A stretch of DNA of 64,000 nt from DIGJ01 sp041821315 (GCA_041821315.1 JBGUEO010000028.1:1-64000), one strand, 5' to 3'. Positions 29,464 through 36,967 are shown, counted from the first letter of the stretch. Notes: generated by a model from the letters alone, not told the origin. Translations and numbers: made by a program.

Positions 29464-29845
29464 TGCAGTGATAGACAATCTAGACATGGTAATGGATTTT
29501 GTAAATGCAGAGCTTGAAGCGTATGAATGCGATATGAAAGTGCGGACACAGATTAGCATCGCGATGGAAGAGATTTTTGTGAATATAGCAAATTATGCGT
29601 ACAAGCCTTTCGTTGGAGGAGTTACGATACGCGTGACGGTTGGCAGTGAAATTATAATTGAGTTTGAGGATAAAGGGGTTGCATATAATCCAATAGAAAA
29701 GATGGATCCAGATATACATAAGTCAGCAGAGGAAAGAGAAATCGGGGGTCTTGGAATATTTATGGTTAAAAAAATTATGGACAGCATTGAATATAGGCAC
29801 GTTGATAATAAAAATATTTTAATAATAAAAAAAGGAATGATATAG
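29444..29845 (+). CDS. RsbW-like serine kinase / anti-sigma ATP-binding protein
   Basis: A 133-residue GHKL-type protein. The ATG at 29444 with GGAGG 8 bases upstream overlaps the MFS gene by 20 bp. The N-box is ISIAMEEIFVNIANYAY, G1 is FEDKGVAYNP and G2 is GGLGIFMVKKIMD. Proteins of this kind bind a sigma factor and phosphorylate a STAS antagonist. In this cluster the only sigma gene is the ECF factor at 18066. Control of an ECF factor by an RsbW-type kinase would be unusual and is inferred from position. Confidence 0.88.
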   Translation: MKELLVDAVIDNLDMVMDFVNAELEAYECDMKVRTQISIAMEEIFVNIANYAYKPFVGGVTIRVTVGSEIIIEFEDKGVAYNPIEKMDPDIHKSAEEREIGGLGIFMVKKIMDSIEYRHVDNKNILIIKKGMI

Positions 29846-29860
29846 GGAAAGGCATAATTG

Positions 29861-29897
29861 AAAAGAGAGGTTTCGCAATAAGCAAAACCTCTCTTTT
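29861..29897. terminator. Bidirectional terminator
   Basis: A 13-bp perfect stem (AAAAGAGAGGTTT at 29861-29873 and its complement at 29885-29897) with an 11-base loop. It separates the plus-strand kinase gene from the minus-strand peptide gene. Confidence 0.82.
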
Positions 29898-29934
29898 TGA
29901 TATTTTCCATATTGAGTAATTGATACGGGATAGG

Positions 29935-30147
29935 TCAATCATTTGGACGAAATACAGAATGTCCAGTTTCGTTAAAATGTTCTTCTTCTTGTGCTTTCAA
30001 TGAATAACAGCTTCCGCGAAATGATTTGCCGCAAGTGGCACAAATGTCTTCTCCATAGGAGTCGCCGTCTTCAAAATTTCCTCCCCCTGTTATGTTTTCA
30101 AGTTCATTTTCCGTAATGGAAGTAGTGCTTACAGATTTTTTTTCCAT
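29935..30147 (-). CDS. Small peptide precursor with double-glycine leader and C2H2-like core, divergent from the rest
   Basis: A 70-residue peptide with TTGGAGG upstream of the ATG. Its leader is SITENELENITGGG. The core carries CATC, one more Cys, and near the end HFNETGH. The CxxC...HxxxxxH layout resembles a zinc finger. It is the only precursor on the minus strand and has its own copy (D) of the 33-bp promoter element 40 bases upstream of the start. That placement supports both the gene call and the regulon. No CPGP motif is present. Confidence 0.78.
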   Translation of the reverse strand: MEKKSVSTTSITENELENITGGGNFEDGDSYGEDICATCGKSFRGSCYSLKAQEEEHFNETGHSVFRPND

Positions 30148-30176
30148 TGCTAATCCTCCAATTATTTTTTATTTAA

Positions 30177-30209
30177 TATTTAATACGAGGTTCCGTAAAA
30201 AGTAGCTCA
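30177..30209 (-). promoter_or_regulatory. Copy D of the 33-bp promoter-like element (minus strand)
   Basis: Read on the minus strand: TGAGCTAC, TTTTTACGGA, then ACCTCGTATTAAATA. The first 18 bases are identical to copy C, which faces the other way 35 bp away. Its -10-like block begins 40 bases upstream of the ATG at 30147, matching the spacing of the other copies. Confidence 0.75.
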
Positions 30210-30243
30210 TACTTTAAATTATGTAAAAATTAATTTTAATGTG

Positions 30244-30276
30244 TGAGCTACTTTTTACGGAGCCTCGTATACATAA
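30244..30276 (+). promoter_or_regulatory. Copy C of the 33-bp promoter-like element
   Basis: TGAGCTAC, TTTTTACGGA, then GCCTCGTATACATAA. The CGTATA block is 39 bases upstream of the GNAT start codon. Together with copy D it forms a 30-base imperfect inverted repeat (30183-30212 and 30241-30270) that is better explained as two divergent promoters than as a transposon end. Confidence 0.75.
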
Positions 30277-30304
30277 TCAATATGAAAAAATGCAGGAGTC
30301 GATT

Positions 30305-31264
30305 ATGAAAGTAAAAGAAATTACATATTATGAATACATATTTTGCTGTACCAGTTTTTCAACACCACTTTCCGATTATTATATGAAAAATGCAATTGAA
30401 AGCGGTAAAATGACGTTGTTTGCATCCTACGATGATATGGATGCTGGGAGTAGCAGACCGTTAGGCTTTTGTATTATGCACAAAACAGGAGAGAAACAGG
30501 TAAGCCTTGATTATATCTTAGTAAAAGAAGAGAAGCGGAAGATAGGCATGGGCAGAGAATTATTGATGTCTGCAATTAAATATGCAAAAGAGCAAGGAAA
30601 TTTATGCATATCAGCCCGTATCGTAAATAATACGGAAGAGAGTATTGCATTCGAAATTGCAGACAAACTTTTGTTAAATCATGGATTTAAAATCATACAA
30701 ACTTCAACCGTAGTTAGATGCGCAGTTGACAAGAATTCCTCCAAGGCATGGGATGACTTCATAGAAAAAAAAGGTGATAGTTTAATTAAAAAAAATGAAA
30801 AAAAAGGATTTATAGTTGTTTCATTTGCAGCAGCAGGTGAGCTTATTAATGAATTAAAGAAAAGAATTGGAAGAGAATTTGCAGCAGAACTAAATCCAGA
30901 TTTTTATATAGGTAATAAAGTGGATAAATTAGTTTCCGAGTTAAGTTTTATCGCTGCAAAAGATGGTATTCCAGTAGCTTTTTGTATTGTAACAACAGTG
31001 GACGGTAAAAAAGTAATTGTTCAACAACTGTCAGTAGCACAAAAATATAAAAAAAGCGGCGTGTTTTTACTTCCACTGGTAGCATCAATAAATAAAATAT
31101 TCCTTGAAAATAGGTATAGTAAGGTATCCTATACGGTATATGATACAAATAGAGAAATGAAACGTCTTGTGGAAGGATTTTTAGAACCGCTGATTGAGAG
31201 GAGAAAAATACAAAATTTTTATAGCTATGATAGTAAAAGAAAAAATATATGTATTGATATTTGA
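30305..31264 (+). CDS. GNAT-family N-acetyltransferase-like protein
   Basis: A 319-residue protein starting at the ATG with AGGAG 6 bases upstream; the longer frame would start inside promoter element C. The N-terminal half is a GNAT domain with the acetyl-CoA loop KEEKRKIGMGRELL. The C-terminal half (about 170-319) has a weaker, possibly degenerate second GNAT fold. It is the first gene of the unit behind element C, ahead of the ABC importer. It may acetylate the peptide product or a self-target as immunity. Substrate is unknown. Confidence 0.75.
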   Translation: MKVKEITYYEYIFCCTSFSTPLSDYYMKNAIESGKMTLFASYDDMDAGSSRPLGFCIMHKTGEKQVSLDYILVKEEKRKIGMGRELLMSAIKYAKEQGNLCISARIVNNTEESIAFEIADKLLLNHGFKIIQTSTVVRCAVDKNSSKAWDDFIEKKGDSLIKKNEKKGFIVVSFAAAGELINELKKRIGREFAAELNPDFYIGNKVDKLVSELSFIAAKDGIPVAFCIVTTVDGKKVIVQQLSVAQKYKKSGVFLLPLVASINKIFLENRYSKVSYTVYDTNREMKRLVEGFLEPLIERRKIQNFYSYDSKRKNICIDI

Positions 31265-31283
31265 TACGGGGGAGGACTGAATT

Positions 31284-33596
31284 GTGAAAAAAATTTATAA
31301 ATATATACTGTTTGCCCTGTTATTTATTACTTTTTTTGTAATATATGAAGTGAGTAGTGATAGAATAAAAATAGCGAACGCAAAGGTTGGTTCACAAAAA
31401 TTAGCTACAGTAGATGACATAAAAGATAAACGTATTGGTTTACTTTTAGGATCCGTGCATGATACCTATGTTGCGGAGCATTATCCAGATGCAACCGTAG
31501 TACAATTTAAAAATCTGCCGGATTTGATCGTTGCGTTGAAAGCAAAAAAACTAGATGTGGCAATCTACACCTATGAAACGTTAGAAGAGATATTAAAAAC
31601 GGATGAAAGCATGGATTTTTTAGGTGATAGTCTGTTTGGAGTTAGCATTGGAACAGGATTTAATAAAGAAAACACCGAGCTTAGAGACGAGTTTAATTGT
31701 TTCCTTGAAACGATTAAAAGCAATGGTGTTTATGATGATATGGCAGATCGTTGGATGAAGGGCGGCTCACATATGATGCCAGATATAGAAAACAAGGAAA
31801 ACAACGGGACGATGGTTGTTGGAATTGTTAGTGATAAAGGACTTCCGTTTGCTATTATAGAAAATGGAGAATTGGTCGGATACGATGTAGAGCTGACTGA
31901 GCGTTTTGCCGCTGAACTTGGGAAAAAATGTGTGTTTTCAGATATGGATTTTAGTAGCCTTATTCCAGCGGTAACAACAAATAAGATTGATATGATTACA
32001 AGTACGCTTATGATAACCGAGGAAAGAGAAAAACAGATTAATTTTTCGAATCCATACTATGAACTTGGAGCCGGGGTTGTGGCGCTTAAGGAGAATCTAA
32101 CAAAATATCAGGGTCAAAATGCAGATGGTTCGCAAATATTCACTTCTGCCGAGGATGTCAAGGATAAGTGTATCGGTGTGCTGCTGGGCTCCGTACATGA
32201 TGATTATGCGGCGAAAAATTATCCAGATGCAACTGTGATACAATACAAAACGTCAGCAGATGTTTTGGTTGCCTTGAAATCAAAGAAGATAGATGCTGCA
32301 ATTTATAATCGGGAAGCCATGGCAGAAATACTAAAGACAGATAAAAGTATGGATTTTTTAGAAAAAAATTTGTATGAAAACCCAATTGGCATGGGATTTA
32401 ATAAAGAAAACACCAAGCTATTAAATGAGTTCAACGATTTTCTGGAAAAGATAAAAGGCAATGGTGTTTATGATGAAATGCTTAAAAGGTGGATGGTTGA
32501 CGGAATACAAACCATGCCGGAACTAGTAAATAAAGAAAATAACGGGACTTTAGTGGTAGGAGTCGTTAGTGATAAAGGGCTGCCATTTACCATATTAAAA
32601 GATGGGAATTATATTGGTTTTGATGTTGAAATGGCAGAACGATTTGCGGCTGAATATGACAGACGGCTTGTAATTAAAGATATGGAATTTGGTAGTTTGA
32701 TTGCGGCGGTATCTACGAACAAGATAGACATGATAACAAGTACACTTATGATAACTCCGGAAAGAAAAAAGAAAATAAATTTTTCGAATCCATACTATCA
32801 GGTAGGTGCAGGACTTGTAGTACTGAAAGAAAAACTTGTAACAGATGTACAAGGAAATGGATCTGCTGAGACGAAGTCATCATTTATTAAAAGCATAACA
32901 GACAGTTTTTATAACAATATAATATTTGAAAGAAGATATAAGCTTATACTGGGTGGACTGAAGGTCACAATGATTATTGCGGTCTTTGCAGGTATATTTG
33001 GAACAATACTTGGGATGTTGATTTGTTTTATAAGAATGTCTGGAAATCCAATATTAAGCAATCTTGCACAAATTTATATCGCAATTTTGCGCGGTACGCC
33101 AGTGCTTGTTTTTTTAATGATAATTTACTATGTAGTTTTTGCATCCGTTAATATAAATCCGATGCTTGTTGCTGTGATCGCGTTTGGTATGAATTTTGCA
33201 TCCTATGCATCCGAGATGTTTCGCACGGCTATTATAAGCATTGACAGGGGACAAAACGAAGCAGGTATTGCAGGTGGATTTACAAAAACACAGACATTTT
33301 TATACATTATCTTACCGCAGGCAATAAAACAGGTACTTCCAGTTTATAAGGGGGAAGTTATTTCTCTTGTAAAATCAACATCTATCGTTGGATATATTGC
33401 GGTACAAGACTTGACGAAAGCAAGTGATATCATAAGAAGTCGTACCTTTGATGCCTTTTTTCCGCTTATAATGGTAGCAGTATTATACTTTATTATTTCG
33501 GGGCTATTTATATTGATTCTTAATTATATAGGAAGAAAAATGGATCCGAGAATGAGAGCAAAAGTAAAACTCAGACAGAAAGAGAGTGAGCAATAA
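31284..33596 (+). CDS. Polar amino-acid ABC transporter: fused, partly duplicated substrate-binding domains plus permease
   Basis: A 770-residue fusion starting at GTG behind GGGGGAGG. After one N-terminal helix the protein begins in the middle of a family 3 substrate-binding domain (DKRIGLLLGSVHDTY). It then has one complete copy (GIVSDKGLPF to GVYDEMLKRWM) and a third copy that stops after its first lobe (to about residue 515). The last 220 residues are a His/Glu-type permease with the loop NEAGIAGGFTKTQ. The halves are clearly homologous, so this is an internal duplication. It pairs with the ATPase 23 bp downstream. It could sense or import amino acids or short peptides. Confidence 0.87.
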   Translation: MKKIYKYILFALLFITFFVIYEVSSDRIKIANAKVGSQKLATVDDIKDKRIGLLLGSVHDTYVAEHYPDATVVQFKNLPDLIVALKAKKLDVAIYTYETLEEILKTDESMDFLGDSLFGVSIGTGFNKENTELRDEFNCFLETIKSNGVYDDMADRWMKGGSHMMPDIENKENNGTMVVGIVSDKGLPFAIIENGELVGYDVELTERFAAELGKKCVFSDMDFSSLIPAVTTNKIDMITSTLMITEEREKQINFSNPYYELGAGVVALKENLTKYQGQNADGSQIFTSAEDVKDKCIGVLLGSVHDDYAAKNYPDATVIQYKTSADVLVALKSKKIDAAIYNREAMAEILKTDKSMDFLEKNLYENPIGMGFNKENTKLLNEFNDFLEKIKGNGVYDEMLKRWMVDGIQTMPELVNKENNGTLVVGVVSDKGLPFTILKDGNYIGFDVEMAERFAAEYDRRLVIKDMEFGSLIAAVSTNKIDMITSTLMITPERKKKINFSNPYYQVGAGLVVLKEKLVTDVQGNGSAETKSSFIKSITDSFYNNIIFERRYKLILGGLKVTMIIAVFAGIFGTILGMLICFIRMSGNPILSNLAQIYIAILRGTPVLVFLMIIYYVVFASVNINPMLVAVIAFGMNFASYASEMFRTAIISIDRGQNEAGIAGGFTKTQTFLYIILPQAIKQVLPVYKGEVISLVKSTSIVGYIAVQDLTKASDIIRSRTFDAFFPLIMVAVLYFIISGLFILILNYIGRKMDPRMRAKVKLRQKESEQ

Positions 33597-33619
33597 CAAG
33601 GAGGAGTGAAGAGAAGAAG

Positions 33620-34693
33620 ATGATAACAATATCGCATTTATCTAAAAAATATGACAGTCTTGAGGTTTTAAAGAATGTTAGCTGTGAAATAAGGAAAGGT
33701 GAGGTTATATCAATTATAGGACCGTCTGGGACAGGAAAAAGTACTTTTTTAAGATGCCTTAATCTTCTTGAAACGCCAAGTGGCGGCAGTATCGTCATTG
33801 ATGGTGTAGATATTCTTTCGAAAGGAGCAGATGTGCCCAAGATAAGACAGAAGATGGGCATGGTTTTTCAGGGATTTAATCTATATGCACATCTTTCGGT
33901 TATTGATAATCTCACAATTGGTCCAATCAAACTGCTAGGAAAAACCAAGGAAGAAGCAAGGAAAAGAGGATTTGAATTACTGGGGATGGTAGGTCTTGAA
34001 ATGAAGGCGGATAACTTTCCAGATGAACTTTCAGGTGGACAAAAGCAAAGAGTAGCAATTGCAAGATGCCTTGCGATGGAGCCTGAGATACTTCTTTTTG
34101 ATGAGCCGACTTCAGCGCTTGATCCAACTATGGTGAGTGAAGTGCTATCGGTAATTAGAAAGCTTGCAAAAGAGGGAATGACGATGGCGATTGTAACGCA
34201 TGAAATGGAATTTGCAAAACATGTTTCCAATCGAGTTTTTTATATGGACGAAGGTATTATATATGAAGAAGGAACACCAAAACAAATATTTGATAATCCA
34301 CAGAGGGAAAAGACAAAGATATTTATAAATGGAATACGAAACTTTCGCTATGATATAAGCAATAAGAGTTTTGATTTTTATGGGATGAATGGTGAAATAA
34401 AAAAATTCTGTGAAAAATACCTGTCACCAAAAGCGGTGCAAAATACCCTTTTGTTAACGGAAGAGCTTGTTGAATTATACGAGCCGCCGATGGAATTTTG
34501 CTTTAGTTATTTTGAAAAAAAAGATAAGCTGGCTTTAACAATCAGCAGTTCCAATAATCTGAAAATTCCGTCGTCAAATAAATCAAAAATTGATGATATA
34601 AGTTATGCAATTATTAATAATTTTGCTGAAAATATGAAGGAAGAATATCAAAATAATAAGAGCATAGTATCAATGGATATAAAAAAAATATAA
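33620..34693 (+). CDS. Polar amino-acid ABC transporter ATPase (GlnQ-like) with C-terminal extension
   Basis: Residues 1-240 are a standard GlnQ/HisP-type ATPase with Walker A GPSGTGKST, signature LSGGQKQR and Walker B ILLFDEPTSALD. The final 115 residues are not part of the usual family. They contain LLLTEELVELY, reminiscent of the N-box region of GHKL proteins, but no G-boxes. The extension may link transport to the partner-switch proteins. It works with the fused binding protein/permease just upstream. Transporter function is firm; the extension's role is unknown. Confidence 0.9.
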   Translation: MITISHLSKKYDSLEVLKNVSCEIRKGEVISIIGPSGTGKSTFLRCLNLLETPSGGSIVIDGVDILSKGADVPKIRQKMGMVFQGFNLYAHLSVIDNLTIGPIKLLGKTKEEARKRGFELLGMVGLEMKADNFPDELSGGQKQRVAIARCLAMEPEILLFDEPTSALDPTMVSEVLSVIRKLAKEGMTMAIVTHEMEFAKHVSNRVFYMDEGIIYEEGTPKQIFDNPQREKTKIFINGIRNFRYDISNKSFDFYGMNGEIKKFCEKYLSPKAVQNTLLLTEELVELYEPPMEFCFSYFEKKDKLALTISSSNNLKIPSSNKSKIDDISYAIINNFAENMKEEYQNNKSIVSMDIKKI

Positions 34694-34781
34694 AGTGATA
34701 TAGTAAAGCTTGCGTATAACAGTTTTATTCAATCATGCAGAATTTGTAATAAAAAAAATCAAAATAGACAGGAGAATTATT

Positions 34782-35084
34782 ATGGATATAATTAGAACAA
34801 AAAATGAAAATGTAATTACCCTTTCACTTTCGGGCAGACTTGATACGGTAACTAGCAGCAAGCTTGGGGAAGAGCTTTCAAAGGTATTTGAAGAAGAGGA
34901 AATGGAGCTTGTGTTTGATTTTGAGGCACTGGATTATATAAGCAGCGCGGGACTTAGAGTTCTTCTTACCGCACAGAAAAAAATAAATACACTTGCTACA
35001 ACAATGAAAATTATAAATGCAAACGAAAATGTGAGAGAAGTATTTGATGTGACCGGTTTTTCGGGAATATTAACGATTGAGTAA
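34782..35084 (+). CDS. STAS-domain anti-sigma factor antagonist (RsbV/SpoIIAA-like)
   Basis: A 100-residue STAS protein. The ATG at 34782 has AGGAG 7 bases upstream; an earlier in-frame start lacks a ribosome site. The phosphorylatable serine lies in DYISSAGLRVLL, the hallmark of the family. With the phosphatase at 25450 and the kinase at 29444 it completes an RsbU-RsbW-RsbV set, though the three genes are spread over two transcription units. When dephosphorylated it should bind the kinase and release the sigma factor. Confidence 0.9.
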   Translation: MDIIRTKNENVITLSLSGRLDTVTSSKLGEELSKVFEEEEMELVFDFEALDYISSAGLRVLLTAQKKINTLATTMKIINANENVREVFDVTGFSGILTIE

Positions 35085-35127
35085 GCAATGCAGACTATGC
35101 CTATATTAATTGGAATGGAGGTAATGA

Positions 35128-35394
35128 ATGTTTGATTATAAAAAGTATGATTTCTCGATGGAAGGTGAATTTAGGGGGGAACTTTTTAATAAAATGAAAA
35201 AAAAATTTGAAAAATCACAATCACAAAATAAAGTAATTGAGCTGTCAGATGACGAGCTGAATGTGGTTTCGGCTGCATCCAATGTTTATGAAAAAAAACA
35301 ATGTCCATTTGAAAATATACGATGTGAGGATTGTGAACACTATATTAAATTTGGTGCAACAAAAACTTGTAGACAAAGGTATATAAAAATATAA
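35128..35394 (+). CDS. Cys-rich precursor-like peptide lacking the double glycine
   Basis: An 88-residue protein behind GGAGG. The stretch IELSDDELNVVSAAS matches the other leaders up to the cleavage site, where Gly-Gly is replaced by Ala-Ala. The core has the cluster's four-Cys spacing: CPFENIRC, EDC and a final TC. It is the last gene of the cluster, after the STAS gene. Either it is not processed by the C39 peptidase and acts inside the cell, or it is a decayed precursor. Confidence 0.72.
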   Translation: MFDYKKYDFSMEGEFRGELFNKMKKKFEKSQSQNKVIELSDDELNVVSAASNVYEKKQCPFENIRCEDCEHYIKFGATKTCRQRYIKI

Positions 35395-35616
35395 ATCTGC
35401 AGGAAAGAAGCCATACCCTGTCATGGATGCAGCTTCTATAAAAGAGTTAATAATAAAATATGAAAAAAGAGATGCAATAGCGGGAAATAAACCGAGCAAT
35501 AAATAAATGATATTGGTTGGTTTTCTGCAAAAAAACATGAAAAAGAAGGAAAAAACAGGAAAAATAAGGAAATAGAACTGGATTTGATTAAGGAATAAAA
35601 AAAATAAAAATAGTGC

Positions 35617-35645
35617 TTGCAATTTGATTTTCTATATGATAGAAT
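35617..35645 (+). promoter_or_regulatory. Sigma-A promoter of the rpmJ-alpha operon
   Basis: TTGCAA (35617-35622), a 17-bp spacer and TAGAAT (35640-35645). It is 33 bases before the rpmJ start codon. The 284-bp gap before rpmJ (35395-35678) otherwise holds only AT-rich sequence. Confidence 0.75.
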
Positions 35646-35678
35646 TGCAAGTGGACTTTTGCGAAAGGAGAGATTGCA

Positions 35679-35792
35679 ATGAAAGTAAGATCATCAGTTA
35701 AACCCATTTGTGAAAAATGCAAGATCATTAAACGAAAAGGAAGCATCAGAGTTATCTGTGAAAATCCAAGACATAAGCAAAGACAAGGCTAA
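35679..35792 (+). CDS. rpmJ: 50S ribosomal protein L36
   Basis: A 37-residue protein, MKVRSSVKPICEKCK at its start, with the zinc ligands of the C+ form of L36: CEKC, then a Cys and a His (CENPRH). GAAAGGAG precedes the ATG. In Firmicutes rpmJ normally follows infA; here infA is absent and the exported-peptide cluster lies upstream, so the ribosomal operon is broken at this point. The gene is preceded by its own promoter. Confidence 0.96.
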   Translation: MKVRSSVKPICEKCKIIKRKGSIRVICENPRHKQRQG

Positions 35793-35813
35793 TGAATAGA
35801 CAATAGCGAAAAA

Positions 35814-36149
35814 CCAAAGTACGTTCTTTGGCTTTTTATGCTGTTTTTATACTTATATAGTTCTTGCTTTCTGTGTTGTGGTTACACAGTGCTTTTATGG
35901 CACTGGGGCTTTTCCTGCCCTGACGAACTGGAAAAATGTGGTTCGTGATGTATAGCATGATATCATGAACGGTCTGATTAACTGTTTTGAATGGAGTTTC
36001 ATTATAATTTCATTCAGTGCGCGGGGTGAGCCCGTGGCATCATGGTTTAAAGCGGCTGATGTAGCAGTTGCTACATTATAATCAAACAGCCCTTATGGGG
36101 CAAAGTAAAAAATTAATCTAACAAAGAAAATTTACGGAGGTAGAACACA
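35814..36149 (+). other. Long leader between rpmJ and rpsM with an attenuator-like hairpin
   Basis: A stem CCAAAG/CTTTGG with a T5 tract (35814-35837) could partly terminate after rpmJ. The remaining 300 bases hold no gene. Several short inverted repeats are visible, e.g. ATGTAGCA/TGCTACAT at 36059-36076. A ribosomal-protein autoregulatory leader is possible but I do not recognise a known one. Confidence 0.45.
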
Positions 36150-36518
36150 ATGGCTCGTATTAGTGGTGTAGATTTACCAAGAGAGAAACGTGTTGAAATT
36201 GGTCTTACTTATATCTATGGTATCGGTAGAGTAAGCTCTAATCGTATTCTTGCTGCGGCAAACGTTAATCCTGATACTCGTGTTAAGGACTTGACAGACG
36301 AAGAAGTAGGCAGAATCCGTGACGTAATTGACGAATCACAGCAAGTGGAAGGTGATTTACGTAGAGAAATTGCTCTTAATATTAAGAGACTACAAGAAAT
36401 CGGATGTTACAGAGGAATCCGTCATAGAAAAGGACTCCCAGTTCGTGGACAGAAGACTAAGACAAACGCTAGAACAAGAAAAGGTCCTAAGCGTACAGTT
36501 GCAAATAAGAAAAAATAA
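36150..36518 (+). CDS. rpsM: 30S ribosomal protein S13
   Basis: The 122-residue protein opens MARISGVDLPREKRVEIGLT and ends in the basic KTKTNARTRKGPKRT tail typical of S13. It sits in the head of the small subunit and contacts the P-site tRNA. ACGGAGGTAG lies ahead of the ATG. It is the second gene of the alpha operon and is followed by rpsK after 30 bp. Length and sequence are normal. Confidence 0.97.
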   Translation: MARISGVDLPREKRVEIGLTYIYGIGRVSSNRILAAANVNPDTRVKDLTDEEVGRIRDVIDESQQVEGDLRREIALNIKRLQEIGCYRGIRHRKGLPVRGQKTKTNARTRKGPKRTVANKKK

Positions 36519-36548
36519 TTAATAAAATCCATTAGGAGGGTTTGTCAA

Positions 36549-36944
36549 ATGGCTAAAAAAGTAGCAAAAAAAGTGGCAAAAAGACGTGTTAAGAAAAATG
36601 TCGATCGTGGACAAGCACATATTCAGTCATCTTTTAATAATACAATCGTTACTCTGACAGATGCAGAAGGTAATGCTATTTCTTGGGCTAGCGCAGGTGG
36701 ATTAGGATTCAGGGGTTCTAGAAAATCGACACCATACGCTGCACAGATGGCAGCAGAAACAGCAGCAAAGGCTGCATTACCACATGGTTTAAAGTCAGTA
36801 GAAGTTATGGTTAAAGGACCTGGTTCAGGTCGTGAAGCTGCAATTCGTGCACTTCAAGCATGCGGAATCGAAGTTACAAGTATCAAAGATGTTACTCCAG
36901 TACCACATAACGGATGTAGACCACCAAAACGTAGACGTGTCTAA
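36549..36944 (+). CDS. rpsK: 30S ribosomal protein S11
   Basis: A 131-residue S11 with a short Lys/Ala/Val-rich N-terminal stretch and the conserved AHIQSSFNNTIVTLTD, GFRGSRKSTPYAAQ and the C-terminal PHNGCRPPKRRRV. It is part of the platform near the E and P sites. TAGGAGGG precedes the ATG. It is spaced 30 bp from rpsM and 23 bp from rpsD, so the three are cotranscribed. Confidence 0.97.
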   Translation: MAKKVAKKVAKRRVKKNVDRGQAHIQSSFNNTIVTLTDAEGNAISWASAGGLGFRGSRKSTPYAAQMAAETAAKAALPHGLKSVEVMVKGPGSGREAAIRALQACGIEVTSIKDVTPVPHNGCRPPKRRRV

Positions 36945-36967
36945 TTATTAATAGGAGGTAAATTAGA

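Noticed and set aside
30183..30270. 30-base imperfect inverted repeat read as ends of a small transposon or as a terminator
   Set aside because: Each arm matches the same promoter-like element found at 16601 and 23608 and lies at the same distance from a start codon, so two divergent promoters explain it better.
35128..35394. Additional promoter element copy upstream of the last precursor
   Set aside because: TGAGTAAG at 35080 resembles the first block, but the TCGTAT block is missing at the right distance.
35400..35622. Minus-strand 125-codon frame between the peptide cluster and rpmJ
   Set aside because: Its Phe/Leu-rich translation comes from A-rich DNA on the other strand; there is no ribosome binding site and it runs into the precursor gene.
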